DNA from: Plicaturopsis crispa FD-325 SS-3
Taxonomy: Eukaryota > Basidiomycota > Agaricomycetes > Amylocorticiales > Amylocorticiaceae
DNA: 64,000 nucleotides
Assembly (NCBI GenBank): GCA_000827205.1
Contig: KN832554.1
Location: 1,171,263 to 1,235,262, forward strand
Direction of reading: 5' to 3'
Shown here: in pieces, positions 11,690-24,400 of the stretch
How the letters are laid out: each line of letters begins with the position of its first letter
Position numbering within the stretch: position 1 is the first letter of the stretch
Position numbers and translations under genes: made by a program
The notes under the pieces: model-generated
Database searches by the model: none
Told to the model about the DNA's origin: nothing
Seen by the model: the letters and a program-made list of their open reading frames with translations, nothing else

Positions 11690-12247
11690 CGCGAGTATGT
11701 GGCAAAGGTCACAGCGCTACCGTATATTTCCTGTCAAAGGAGAGACCGCCTGCGAAAGCGCGTGAGTTCGTGCGACCGCGTTCGACAGCGAGCAGACTTG
11801 CCTTGCGATAACGAGCGTTGGGTTGTTCTAGATAAACCAGATATGTATCAGCTGGGTCCATACCGACACAAGAGAACACATAGTACCTGGAAGTACGAAT
11901 GGCGAAGGACATGCACAAGAAAATACGGGCAGTCCTCCAGCTTGACGGCTATGTACTTGTACCAGAAATAAAGTAGCGGAAAGAATAAATTGCGGGGCAG
12001 GGAAGATCGGGGTCCCCGGGATTACATGCAGCCACGAGGACCCCGAACACGCCACTGGGATCTTGCGTTTGTTTTTTGATTTCCGTTCTCTTCCTACCAT
12101 CTCCTCCTCGTCGGGACTCCTTTTCCTGCTATTTTTCCTTGTCTCTCCGCGTTTTACGTCGCATCGTAGTGCACTCCTTGACTCAACAATATTTATTCAA
12201 CTCGTCTCCGCATCACCGTCCTTTTCGCCCTGTGAATAAAGCACCGG
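11690..12247. other. divergent intergenic region
   Basis: Head-to-head spacer between the phosphatase gene (minus) and the next plus-strand gene, so probably a shared promoter region. The last 130 bp are strongly CT-rich, typical of a fungal transcription start and leader. No supported coding frame. Confidence 0.6.
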
Positions 12248-13542
12248 ATGGCTGCGAACATCGTTTCGCACGAACAAAGACTTTCAAGACAGCCGTCAAA
12301 TGGTCATGCATCAATGCTGACAATGAAGACGAGTGCGCACTCGCAGATATTTGAGCAAGGCATGTCCGGTATGCAATCGTACTCTCCTGCACCCGCAAGC
12401 ATGTCCAGTTTCTCTTTTGTGAGTCAAAACACCCCTTCGTCCGATCGGCAACCATCCTCAATGAAGGATATGCTCAAAAGCCTGCAAACACAAACATGCA
12501 GTCGTTGCCGCGATTATCAACCTCTTCGCGCTCACTCCGCCGCAAGAGCACTGAAATTGTGCTATCCGCACCGGGCACGCCGCCGCCGCGACGCCCCCCT
12601 TCCCCCGTCATGACGCTGTCGCAGCACGGCATCCGCGTTCGTGACTTCGCGTATGAGAGCACGCTACCGCGTATTGCGCCGTTCCGGCCAAAGCCTCGTC
12701 CGCCAGGTCCGAGACCGCTAAAGCGTATGAGAAAGACCTACGATGGTGCCGATCCAGATGATCCATTTCTCGATCTTGGTCGACCAATCACTTCGACCTT
12801 TGGAAGAGGACACGGCTTTGAAGGCGACGCGGATCATAAGAGGTGGAAACCGTCGGTTCCTGCGGTATCAGAAACGACCGATTACCCAAGTCAGTCCCAA
12901 GAATCACAAGCAGAAATGTCACAACCACCACCATTTGTTAGGGAGGGCAGCCCCTCGCCATCCTCACAACCCCCTCGCCATCTTTCTTCGCAGGATTCGG
13001 AGCCCTATGTCGACACACCACTTGTGACACCAAACGGATCGTTACAGTGGACCGTAGGCAATACGAGCGACATTCCAGCCTCCCAGCTGGACAGGCAATC
13101 ACAGGCTCAACCACCAGACCTTGTGTCATATTCGCAACTAGGTTTTCTTCCTCAGGAGCTCGAGTCACAGGTGGAAGACGAAGAGCTACAGCGAGCTACT
13201 TCTCCCATTCGGCCGACGTCTCCATTCGCACAACCTTTCACTTCCCCCCAGCGAACTCCCCCCGGCCCGTCGAACATATCCCGTGCCCCCCAGCACGCGT
13301 CTTCTCCCGGGGGCGCTTCACCCGTTCACAGCGCATCACCCCCAGTCTCTTCTACGCCGCGCTATGACCTCCGCAAACGGCCTGCAGCAGCTGAAGCATC
13401 CCCACACTCACCTTCGCCTGACCGCACACGTAGACGCACGCAGCCTCCAGCGAAGGTTGCGAAGGAAGACTCTCCGAGAAAGGGACGCGGCACTCGCCGT
13501 AAAGCTACTGCTGGGACGAAGAAACGCGGCGACGGAATGTAA
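12248..13542 (+). CDS. disordered Ser/Pro-rich basic protein, unknown, probably nuclear
   Basis: Two exons (12248-12418, 12481-13542) give 410 residues; the intron is 62 bp with donor GTGAGT. Almost the whole protein is low complexity, rich in Ser, Pro, Gln and Arg. Visible features are a basic stretch PRPLKRMRKTYDGADPDD near residue 135, a short YDLRKRPAAAE motif near residue 350, and a very basic C-terminus (KGRGTRRKATAGTKKRG). The YDLRKR word and basic tail resemble nuclear or chromatin-bound proteins, but no domain is recognised. Numerous SP/TP sites suggest proline-directed phosphorylation. Confidence 0.7.
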
Positions 13543-15155
13543 TTTCTTTATCATTGGACCGCGGGTTATTTTATTACGAAGGTCCGTGCTCAGGACACTG
13601 TTTCTGCCATGCCATCCATAGAGATGTGGTTCCTCTTTTGCATCATGCATTTTCGCTTCCACCTCATCCGCATTTGCCCTCTTGCTTTCTGCCGCTGTGT
13701 TACGTTGTATGCTGATTACTCGTGTTTCGCATAGTCAATTATCGCTTGTGTTCTGTAACGCGTGTGTATCCAATAATACGACTGGTTGCGCCGTTAATAC
13801 ATCTCTGCGTGCGAGGGTTTAAGCCCATCGGCACCGTGTTTATAACGGCTGCTCTTCATATCGGACTTCATATCGGTGCTTGACTGATTTCGTAGTGTCT
13901 AACCCCTGTATGGGCACTGCGCATCGTAGCGGCGCGAGCGCCAGTCCCCGACTCCTATCGATCAGTAAGTAGTAGTTCCGAACTGCCCGTACTGCCCGTA
14001 CTGGGGATTCTAGTAGTGTCCACAATTATTAACCTGTTTCTCTGTTTCAACTGGCTGTATCCCGATTACAGTCTCTTACAGTTACAATATTGATGCTCAG
14101 TGTCATGCACTCAGTGTAGACTCAGTGGTATACAGATACTTTTTTACTACACTGCTCTGCAATCTGGATTTTGAATGTCACTCACATTCAACGTTCTCAA
14201 AACACCACTTTATTGACCGGGCGGCGACATCTGCATCAGCCTCGCCCTTAGCCTTTAGTGCGGTCGCGATGGCCGTGTCCGAGTTGGCAGCAGAGGAGTG
14301 CGAGAGCGAGAGGCAGAACCTCAGCGAAGCCGGTGGGAAACGGGCGCGCAGACCGAGCACCGAGCACCCAGTCCATAAGTAGCATCTGTGTGTGAGCGGC
14401 CACCTTCTGCACGAATACACACTGGTCACACAAGGGCGACTTTCTTTGCTACCCCTGTGCGTAGAAAAAAGTTAGCTCAGTGAGTCCACTTTAAGGGCGC
14501 TTGAATGCGAGCACGCTGGGCGACGCGAGCTGCTCGAGAGGTCGCCAGGCGCGCAATGTCGCCCAGCGCATCGTTCGCGTGCGTCGCCTAAATAAAACTC
14601 ACCACGGCTGGTGTCAGCGCCTCACATCAGACTAGCTGCACTCGTGTCGCGCATTGTTGCGGACCTCACAAGCAAAGTGCGTGCGGCTTTCTGAGAGGCG
14701 GTAGTGCGATCACACTGCTGTTGCATGCCCCACGCGCGATGACGGCGAAAACGACGCGGCGCACGCCGCAGTGGAACCGGAGCGGTGCTGGACTCATGTA
14801 AATCTTGGGGATTGATGATGTTGATATCACTGTACTGGCACTTTGGATTCTCGTTGTCCGGACCGGGAGATACATATCGATTTCGAGCTCAGAGTAAAGG
14901 AGTTGCACGTTGAACTTGGGAGGAGGCGTCAAGACTCAACATAAGGTCATTACGTAATTTTCCCACGGGAGAAACATTTGGCGGGGGAGCCGATTTATCT
15001 CCCTGACCAAACCCTCCCTTGTTCCAAGAGTCGGGGAAAGTATGTTCTTGTCCACGCGGCGAGCGCTGAATAGGGATATGAACGTTTGGACAAGGTACGA
15101 ACATTCTCAAGGCGATATTCACGCGAAATGTCACAGAGTGTATACTGATTGAAAA
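13543..15155. other. gene-poor stretch, 1.6 kb
   Basis: No supported gene or recognised repeat family. Frames are short on both strands. The part around 13700-14150 is visibly AT-richer than the flanking genes. An 11 bp inverted repeat is listed separately. Confidence 0.5.
14514..14568. repeat. inverted repeat, 11 bp arms
   Basis: CGCTGGGCGAC at 14514-14524 is matched by its exact reverse complement GTCGCCCAGCG at 14558-14568, with a 33 nt spacer that itself contains GAGGTCGCCAGG. It could form a hairpin or be a binding site for a dimer; no gene is adjacent. Confidence 0.6.
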
Positions 15156-15572
15156 CTAATCTCCGTTATCGACCAGGAACTTGAAGCTTGCCTCCCGTGA
15201 CGCGTGAGGCTCGCAGCCAGACTGCTCTGACTCTGAGTCTGGCGTAAGGTCATGCCATGGCACAGAGCTGCGAAGTGCTCCACCCTTGCTTTTCTCGGTC
15301 GACCTTCCTGAGTCGTGCGCAAGAAGGTGACCCCCGCCAAGGAATGGCAACGACAGTAGCAGACTAGGTAAGTCAATTGCTACTCTTAAGCGGGGGGTTT
15401 TGAGCACCCACGGGACTAGTATTGAAGATGCGGGCATCAGGCGGCATCGAGGTGTGCTTGTGGTCGAGGGCATGATGCAGGGTCCCCAGACGCCCTGAAT
15501 GCCGTCGTCTGCGGCAGCCCCCACCACTGGGATACATTTCGATGGAGCTCGCGAATCGCCCCGGTGGGTCAT
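15156..15572 (-). CDS. possible 138-residue hypothetical protein
   Basis: An unspliced frame from ATG 15572 to a stop at 15156. The C-terminal part (WHDLTPDSESEQSGCEPH) looks like genuine acidic coding sequence; the middle has a short hydrophobic run (LLLSLPFLGGGHLL). No family is recognised, and the frame may be one exon of a larger gene or chance. It lies about 200 bp downstream of the partly resolved gene on the same strand. Confidence 0.22.
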   Translation of the reverse strand: MTHRGDSRAPSKCIPVVGAAADDGIQGVWGPCIMPSTTSTPRCRLMPASSILVPWVLKTPRLRVAIDLPSLLLSLPFLGGGHLLAHDSGRSTEKSKGGALRSSVPWHDLTPDSESEQSGCEPHASREASFKFLVDNGD

Positions 15573-15765
15573 TTATGAATTCTTTCCCCGCATGCTCACG
15601 CTAGCTCACGCTCAAGCTCGCTGTATGGAACGGTAGCCTGGCTGTATACCAACGAGCGGCGGCGCGGTCTGAACGAGGAGGTCATGGGCATTGTTCGACG
15701 GCCCGGGCAACATAGTGCTAGCTTGCGTATAGGCTGGGGTTACGGCATGTTCTCATTCATGCAAA

Positions 15766-16347
15766 TCAAGTAAACGGCCGAAGCCCATTCATTTGAGGCA
15801 TATGGCTTTGGACAGAGAAGCAGTAAAGCAGGCCGATATCGTGTCGTCGTGCATTCTGTACGGCTAAATAAGAGTGGCAGGGGCACAGTAGCACACGATA
15901 GAGCAGGATACATTGAATTGGCAGTAGTTTCGAGGACATGATATGATCCTGGGATTGACTCACCTTGACCAACTAATCGGAACGTTGATAAGTTGGTGAT
16001 TAAATCCGGGGAAGAGGGTGACGAAATCGCATACGTAGGATGTCGCTGAAAAATCACGGAAGTAGATCGTTGAACGTTGGCGATGGATGTTCCGGAGGTG
16101 CGGAAAACGCGAGACTATTACCAGGAGACCAAGCCTTGGGCGGAACATCCGGGCACGCGGAGAGGGGAGTCTGGGCTGTGGCGTAGTGAGATGTCGCCTG
16201 CAGATGGTGGCGTTACCGGATATTCTGGAGTCGGGGTCAAATCGATCTCACAAGCAGATGCCTGTGGAGGCCGGTGCGTAGCAGATGATTGTTTTGAAAT
16301 TTGTGTCGTGTAATGGGGAATGTTTTCAGGGTCAAGGAAATCAAAGA
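15766..16347 (-). CDS. 3' exons of an unrecognised multi-exon gene
   Basis: Three exons keep one frame to a stop: 16347-16130, 16045-15964 and 15863-15766. The first opens after a textbook branch/acceptor (CTAATATTATCAG). The encoded segment runs FDFLDPENIPHYTTQ, then EIDLTPTPEYPVTPPSAGD, then SSPSSPDLITNLSTF and ends NGLRPFT. Codon use is coding-like and Pro/Ser-rich, as in a regulatory protein. Upstream exons probably continue to about 17.7 kb. One candidate near 16.53-16.60 kb reads QTVQLADLDNPVTSVLKQ before a GTGAGC donor, but its phase does not join cleanly, so the 5' part is unresolved. Function unknown. Confidence 0.35.
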
Positions 16348-18160
16348 CTGATAATATTAGTGCATGAGGTCCGTATGCGCGAAGGGGAAGTGCAGCATGG
16401 AACGGCTGGGTGCGAACGATCGAGCACTAGTACGAAGCGCGACAAAGTAAGCAGAAGAACCGACGCGTCTCGGCAGAATACCAGTCCAAAGCTGCTCACT
16501 TGCTTTAGAACGGAGGTCACCGGGTTATCCAAATCAGCGAGTTGCACCGTCTGAAATATCCCTGGTGCCGCACGGAGATTCAAGAACAATGCTTCGACAC
16601 AGAGGAGATCTCAGCGCATGGACTAGGCGATTTTTGGATATGCTATGTAGAGGAAAAGTTGGAGATCAATAAGGAGAAGCTACTCCAAGTTTCGAGCACG
16701 AGGCTACACAACGTCTTTCGATGAACGAGAAGCTGAGAGCATCCTTACCGGCGAGTTTGCCGACCGACTGAGCTGATCCTGAGCAGATCGCTGTGCTTCA
16801 TCAAGGTCTGGTGGATGATAAGCATTTGCTTCCGTTGCCAGTGAAGCTGCCCGATGGATTTATGCATGCGCCGGCAGTATAGCACAGCGTTTCGACCGTC
16901 AGCTTGCATTATTCAGAATTGTTTTCATAATGCTCACCACGGCGTACGTCCCCTTCACTCGAAAAAATAAGGGGGGATAGGGAGCTGTGATTCGCCGCCT
17001 GCAAAAGACCTGGTTTGACCCTAATCTAGAATTTGAGAGGTAAGTCGGGAAGAGTCGGATAGGCTCAGAATCCCAAGGCCATCCGTGTCGCCTGATCAAA
17101 CACTTCTGATACCGTATCGACATGGCCGAGGATGGATATTCAGCTAACGCGGTCACTGTCCGTGTGAGGCCTGGGGTGCTGCTGAAAATAGTTTTTATTC
17201 GGTCCTGTGCAAGAGAAAACCAGATGTAATTAGGAAAAAGTAAACGAGCCGCTGGTTCCCGCCTCGACGCAGCTGCAGCGCGTGTAGAACGCACACATAA
17301 CGCACTTTATACTCCTCTGGGATAGACACTGATCGCACGTCAAGAAGCATTGAAGTCCTGGACGGGGGCGCAACCAGGCGCAAGCCCGTGCGCGTATTGG
17401 GAGGAGAGCGTGTATTAGGTCCGGCAATCATTCATCCGTGTGGGTGTGTCGAGTCAAGGGGCGACAGGGGGAGCTCAGGGTATCCAGGGCATAAGTATTC
17501 TGGCGGGGAATTCCAGTCGTCCGATGTCGAGAGGATAGTCGTGTATCATCGCAAACAGCGAGCGGGAGACGTAAAGATAGGTGTACCGAGCATAAGTATG
17601 GTACAAATTGGTGCCATGATGAAACGATAGAACGACATGGACGATCCTGCGAATGCTGAGGCCTTGAGGAGCTTTGGGGGAGTATCAAGGGAGTATTTCG
17701 TGTTTCGCGAAGCGTCGACGAAGGCAGCATTGCAGCACACGTTCCATCCTAAACCTGGACCAGGAGATGGTTATGGAAGATCCGACTCAATTTTGGCTGA
17801 GAAAAGCCACGACAAGCACTGACAGAGCCTAGACGAGAACCCAAGAAACGGCAGCATGGATGCTTTTTGATAGGAAAGAGGCAAGAACGGTCCATGTCGC
17901 AGGAGCAGAGCAGAAAACATAGCCGAAAGCTCAAAATGAAACCAGTCATGGGATTAAACCACGATCGGAATCGGATCTCGGTCCGCGACGAAAAGTGAAA
18001 GATGGATTTTACTTCACGGCCATTCCGCCGACCGTCCTTCTCCTGCGCACGGCAGTCGTCAGATGTCGCTTTTCCTCCTTGAACTCGTCCACTGAGTCCC
18101 TTTCTATCCGCCTGTTTATACCGTCGTTTTTTCTCTGGTCGGTTTACTTGGCGTCCCCCA
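16348..18160. other. unresolved region, probable 5' exons and promoter
   Basis: Holds scattered coding-like minus-strand stretches, for example around 17.55-17.65 kb (FYRFIMAPICTILML, a hydrophobic run) and 16.9-17.2 kb, with plausible donors and acceptors. I could not assemble a consistent gene. A plus-strand frame at 17637-17822 is an alternative reading of part of it. The last ~200 bp are CT-rich and act as the leader of the next plus-strand gene. Confidence 0.35.
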
Positions 18161-20146
18161 ATGTCTACTCATGCGTCGCAGGTCACTATAGCTCTTCTCC
18201 CCGTCTCTCTAGGCCTCGTTCACGTCCCCCGGTCCCGGCTAGCCCAATTATCACACCCCGTACTCAGGCAGATCTTGGAGCCCAAACCCACATTTTTGAA
18301 CGTGACCTGCAACGAAATAGAGCTCAGTCTCTTTGCAGAACATAGTCTCCTATCCGACTTTGAGCCCATCGCGCGGAGGGACAGGCAGCGTCGTCGCTCC
18401 AGGTCCGGTTCAGTCGCGGGGGCTCAGCGGAAACACACTGCGACGAGCTCTGTCGAGCCCGTCGAGATCTCTTACGACAGGTGGAACGTCCTCCAGATTG
18501 ATTCCCACTCGGATCAGCTTGGTATACCGCTACTCCATTGCCAATTAATTACGCGCTAATTATAATTGCATTCAAGATAATTCTGGCGCCCGTGTCCATG
18601 AACTGTCTGCCCCATTAGCTGCAGCCGGGATCTCAATCTTATACCAGTCGTCGTATATGAGTGATTTTATCTTCGTGAGCGTCGACTATGTTGCTGCCAG
18701 ACTACCATTTGTTTATTCCAAATACCTATACGCAGGTTAAGGAGACTAGATTGCAAGAGGTCATGACTCTTCTTGGGTCCGCAGGCTTTGACCTCTATTC
18801 GTCAGACCCAAGTCAACTCACGTCGAGAGTTGTCTCGCCGATCCTCTCCCCGACGTCTACCGACGATTCTTCCTCAGTCCTGGACTTGAGTACAGATTTT
18901 ACGCCGGAGGCAGGCGCAGTCCTCACGCGCACGCGGAGTAATACAGACGCGTCTATCACGAGTCTCACCTCGGTCATGAAGCAATTATGCGCAGATGACA
19001 ACGTCAAGGACGGCCTCGAGCCGTCCTCCGTCGACTCGACAGAAACAGTCAATGATCCACATACAACTTCCGCGCGATCAAAGTCACATTCTCCCACGTC
19101 TGGGGAGGTACACGTTCTATCCCCGGACCTCACTTGCGTCGGTCTCACGGACGACGACGCAGATAACTGGGGTCTCAAAATTGTTAAGCTTGTCGCATAT
19201 CCCGAGCTACTACCCTCCCGCGGCGCCACCCAACCCTCTTCTCTCTACTCAAAATTCGGCGACTTGACCACCCACCAGATATCCATTTTGTCAGACCCCC
19301 ATTCCGGAGCCGAAATCGCGTATAACAACCGCGGTCGCCATCCGGCTGACACTGTATCGACGTCTGACGAATCTTCGTCCGCCTCCAGTGAGGAAGACGG
19401 ATACTTCTCGCACTCCCCGCCCGGAAACCTTTCGACGTCCTCTCTCCCCTCCTCGGCATCACGGTCCTACCCAGACCTCACGAAATCGACGACAACCATG
19501 AGCCCTTCGTTCAAGCCCGCCACCAAGCGTCTCATTGCACCGCTTTCCCCCATCGAAGTCCGCCCACGACCCGCGCTCAATCACCTAGAAACTCCCCTTC
19601 CAGTAAACGCGGAGCGGCGCGGCTCTCAGTCCCGAGTGCCATTTTTCAGCTTCACGCGGACCTCAGAGGGCTCTTCGCTGACAACGGACGTAACCCTCCT
19701 CGCTGCATTGTTCCCTCCGGCGGAACGGCATATGGTCATATGTGGCGGCGAGTTAGACGCCGTCGACGACCGCTCGGGGCCGTTCCAGAGTCCTGACTTT
19801 TCGGACGAGGAGGATGAGGATGAGGCTTCACAAGGAAGCACTCTCAAATGCCTGCAGATTGACCTACGCAGGTTTGGTTTAGGCAAGTTTCTGTTATCCT
19901 TTATATCGATACGGTTTTCTGACATGATTCGCTGCGTATAGACAAGCACGGTCTAGTGAACCGTTTCTCGCGTGTTCTGGAGGAAAGCGGTATCAACCAC
20001 ATGTACAGCTCGACTTTCAAGACGGCCAATCTTTTGGTGAGTATTTCATACTCGCGCTGAGGTTCAAATACTCATGCAAGCGGCCGGAATGTCAGGTTGA
20101 TAAACGGCATGCAGTCCGCGCTCAAGCTTTACTGCGTGCCTGTTGA
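18161..20146 (+). CDS. CASTOR-like ACT-domain protein
   Basis: Five exons (18161-18521, 18577-18674, 18736-19882, 19942-20036, 20096-20146) give 583 residues. The N-terminal ~190 residues show two paired blocks: LLPVSLGLVHVPRSRL with FLNVTCNEIELSLFAE, then ISYDRWNVLQIDSHS with HELSAPLAAAGISILYQSS and DFIFVKETRL. This arrangement matches the ACT domains of animal CASTOR proteins, arginine sensors that act on GATOR2/TORC1. A long Ser/Thr-rich disordered insert follows. Two further ACT-like pieces close the protein (LKIVKLVAYPELLP; GLVNRFSRVLEESGINHMYS and TANLLVDKRHAV). The third intron is of the GC-AG class. Arginine or other amino-acid sensing is an inference from the family only. Confidence 0.72.
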
Positions 20147-21489
20147 CGAGCTCTTACCATCATTCCCCGGTAGCCCTCCTTTCGGCTCGGCTTGCTCCAC
20201 AAAATCTGCGCTTCAACGCATTGCATGCGACCAACCTTCATGAACCTGACGATCTGGATCCGTCCTGCTTAAATTTTCCATCTACGGGCCCGCAACTATA
20301 TTACTTTTGCATACTACCACCCCTCTCCCTTCGACCTCTCCCCTCCCATCCCAAAACCAAAAACATGGACACATTGGACACTGGCATTCCCGGATTTCTT
20401 CACATCCACGACACTCCTTCCCTTGGTTTTGCGTTACTTATTACCTTCTGCGTTCGCTGTTCATCCTTGGTTTTCGATTTACTCTCCCTACGGTCTCTCC
20501 TTCCCATCTTTCGGTTCCATTCACACCGCATCTACTTACTTGCACCGTCATTCCTCATTCTGTATTGGCTTGTTGTAACCATTTGTGCACGCAGACATAC
20601 AATCATTTGGATTCTCCCCTTGGCTTGGTCGCATCACTGTATATGTACTTCCTGTGTCGCCTTTCCTGTTGCCTCTTCCGGTCTGGTGGTTATGCTCGTG
20701 TACGGTGTCGCTGCTGTTTAATGCATCGGCTTCGTGGGCATTGTGTTCCAAGCAGTGCGACGTACTCTCCGCGACAAGTCCTCGACTAGCCATGTTTCTC
20801 AGTCTGCCACAATTTCCATACTGGGGCGATCTAGCATGTGATTCTGAGACGCCCCCGACGCGCTTGACGCGCCGAACTCTGCTGAACTTCAACTTTGCTC
20901 GAAACCTCTACGGTTCATGTCAGGCTACCTCCGTAGCGACGACAAACGATCGTTTTCTGCTAATGTTCGAGGATCGACTCCGAGTCGCACAACAACGCAC
21001 TTGGAACGGCCAGAAAAGTTTCGATTGGCCGTGGAAACGGCGTTTGAAGCACGTCCACGCGGCCCCAGTGCGTTGAGACATCGACCGTTAAGCTGAACAA
21101 AATCAAAATCTGCTTTGACCGCATCGTTTCTGTTCCATGGATAACTGTACAAGGCGTTACTTGGGGAGGATGTAGGATACAACCGCTACGGTGGAGCGTG
21201 AGGCCTGTGTGGCCGATCGGCTACCGTAACCTAGGCTGCTATCTGACAAACCGAGGGCAGATGAACCGTACCGTGTAGTCAGAGTGCCGAGAGGGATGCT
21301 GACCTCTACTACACGGACGTCGGAACTTGTACTTTTTTGCGTTTCTTTTCCCTCTTCGTTGAGTGTCGCTCAGGGTCTGACTGTGCCATTGGCAGGTGTT
21401 ATTTGTTTACAATCATGGATGAAGACTGTAGCTGTAGCGTACTTTGGCGTAGGTATATATTATTACCCGGATGGGCGGGGGTATCTCTA
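20147..21489. other. convergent intergenic region, 1.3 kb
   Basis: Between the ends of the CASTOR-like gene and MLH3. A 118-codon frame from ATG 20365 encodes a very hydrophobic peptide, but the DNA strand is CT-rich, which by itself yields Leu/Phe/Ser/Pro; it is more likely 3' UTR. No other candidate gene seen. Confidence 0.5.
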
Positions 21490-24400
21490 TCATAAATGCA
21501 ACCAGTCCACTTTCGACGGTGGGCGCCTCCCCGACATCGAACTCGAGGCACCCACATTTGCCAGAGGCACCATGGACGGTCTGAGCATGCCCATGAGTAT
21601 CTGCCAATGATGAAAAACATATGCGTACCTTCCATGAGCACATTGAAACGGAAATGCGGTCTTCGATAGCTGTTGCACTAGTCTCTGGCATTGCTCGAGT
21701 GTCAACGAGTCGTTGAACATGATGGCACCTGTACCTAGATAAGCCGCGGGATGGTAGAAGGCGGATGATGCATACCTCTACAAGCTTTGGAATTGATCAA
21801 GTCCAAGAGTCCTCTGGGGCACCATCGTAGAGCCTTCAGCCACGTAGCTCCATCATCGTTCGTGTCGGATAGCTGTTGGGTGCTAGTGGGAGCAAGCATC
21901 GACGCGGTGCCTTCAGTCTCGAGTTTCGCAAGAAAACCTTTGACCAATTCACGAAGTTCGTCATCCGTCAGGAGCTGCAGACCGAAGCATCGTGAGCTAT
22001 GGCCGAGTACAGGAAATCAGAAGTGTTGCTTACCTTGTCGCCGACAATTTCAGGGATGCGAGACACGAAAACTTGCACGTAAGTGGGCCGGCTCTCGCCG
22101 TCTTCCTCTACCTCTTCGGGCTCTTCCAAACGTTGAAGGTCCACAAAGTGGATGCCCCAGCTCCCAAACGCTCGCTGCAAGTCACCCGACTGGGCCAGGC
22201 GACATGCATCGTGCCAAGTCAAAAGTATCGGCACGGGTGGCTGCAGCTCCCGCGTCTGAACACCGCTCGCATGAACTGCATCGTGCGAGGTGTAGCGTAG
22301 GAAGCCCAGACACAAGTCTCGTAAGAACCTCTCGACGCGGACACGTTCGTCTGCAGCATGCTGGTCGATCATAGCAAGCACCCGAGCTCTGCCGCTAGAT
22401 GCTACGCGAGTGTCGTTCCCGTCATCCTCAGCAGACGAAGTGGAGTCTTCCTCGATAAGACACACGATGAATTTTCTGTCGACCTGGTTGAGGACGCGTG
22501 CTCTCCGCAGGTCCTCTTTTGCAAACCGCCGAGACGGTCCTCCAGGCTCAGAATTGTTGTAGCCGACTTGGAAGTACCGAGATTGGCTGTGAGCCGCGTG
22601 CCCATGACATGAGTGTTGCTGTTCACGGACAGTCGAGGAGTTTTTCTGCATCTCAGAAGCAAATGCAGACGAGAGTGGTAGGGATGGTATTCGGGGCTCC
22701 GTCACCGCGTACGTTTGGTTCGCCTGAGCACCAGTAGCTTAGTTCTCAAGGATTAAAGAACATGGGCCAAACACCCGTACCCCGAGTACACGCTTGATCC
22801 AGTCTGGCATTTCTCCGCCGTCGCGAGTGTTTGCATTTGCACTACCTGCATTGCGGTTCCCTGCTTTCTGGCGATGGCCCTCAAGCGTGCGTCTACGCGA
22901 AGGTGCTGAATCAGCAAAGTCGTCCTCAGGCACTTCATTCCCTCGCGGACGAGCGTTATGCGGGTACGAGTGGCCGGTGCGTGTATTGACGACAAAACAC
23001 TCTCCTGTCCGAGGGTCTGTCCATAAAATCTCGTCGCCACCGGTGGTATCATCCTGTGAGAAGCATTAGTACAGTGGGCAGAGTGAATATGATGTGCATA
23101 CCCGACCTGTTGGAGATATAGAGGTACAGATTCCACGGGAGTCTTGGTCCCACTGTTATGCCGTGAAGGAGGATGTCGAAGGCCGTTGCGGTCTGCTACG
23201 TTCCCGTCATGGATCTCCTCATACGCGACCTTCCTCCGCTTCCGAGGCGAGGGAGACTGGTCTGCGAGCCGTGTGCGCTTGTGCTTCTCGTGGGCGAAGC
23301 CATGTCGCACTAAAAACGACTGCACCGCAGAAAGTAGGAATGAGGAGACTGTGTCTTTATTCTAACCGGACGGTCAGAGGTGCGCGGAAGCCGAGGACCG
23401 GAGTGTGCACTTACGCGAAATTGCACCGCTGCTTTAGCAGGTTCAAGACAGTTGTCGATATCTCGCGGCGGGATGGTCAAGTTGAGGACGTAGACTGCAC
23501 GCCGTTCTGTCTTCCGCGGAGACCGGCGCTGTGCTTCGTAGAAGTGTGAGTGCGTTTCATGCAAAAATGTACGGTGCTGTAACTTACCAGGGCGCGAATC
23601 CGTCTCCCCTTCTTCGTCGAAGGCCTGGAAATCCATGAGTCGGCCGCTGGAAATATAGCTAGGTACTTACATGTTTTGTGAATGAACTGGCAGAGAATTT
23701 GTTATCTATGAGACGATGGAGGTCCGTTGTCGTCAACGGATGCTTATTGATGTCTGAAATACACGAATAGTGATAGTGAGTATGCTCAACATCCCTAGCT
23801 AGCGATTAGACGGAGACTCACAGAGAAACTGATATGCCTATGGCGACCGGGTTTTGTATCAGTCTCAACTATTTCATCCACTCTAACGACTAACCTTCGA
23901 ATACGCTCCGTCCAAACTGAGAAAGCCTTGCAACCTCATTTCACCAGCGCAGGTATCGATCTCTTCCACATGCTACACGCAGAGGTATCATGACACTGAT
24001 CAAATTCATGGTAGCAAGTAAAGGACCCACCTGTGCGAGTGCTTTCCCGTACATGTGGCGGAAAGCAGCAAGGGTCGACGTCGTCTTGATATTGACTGTT
24101 CGATAACTGCTTTGCTTCCAGAGAGGGGCATCTACTCACCTTCGGTATTCTAGATATACGACCTTTATTGGCCATGGTTTCGCGTTCGCTGTTTGTATTT
24201 TCTAGGGAGAATGTAGCGTGCGGGGACACAAGAGCGTATATCTCCATTTCCTGGCGAATGCGCTCGAGAGTCTTTGTAGGCGTGGGATGCGATAATCGTC
24301 TGATTGGAAGCTGTAAGAGTAGAAACCTCATCAACGGATGATAGGCCTGAACAACATGGGTGGATACATACGTTATGGAATGCGTCGCGAATGCATACAA

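Noticed and set aside
20365-20721. 118-codon hydrophobic frame, possible multi-span membrane protein
   Set aside because: The strand is CT-rich, which alone gives Leu/Phe/Ser/Pro codons, and it lies directly after a gene's stop codon where a 3' UTR is expected.
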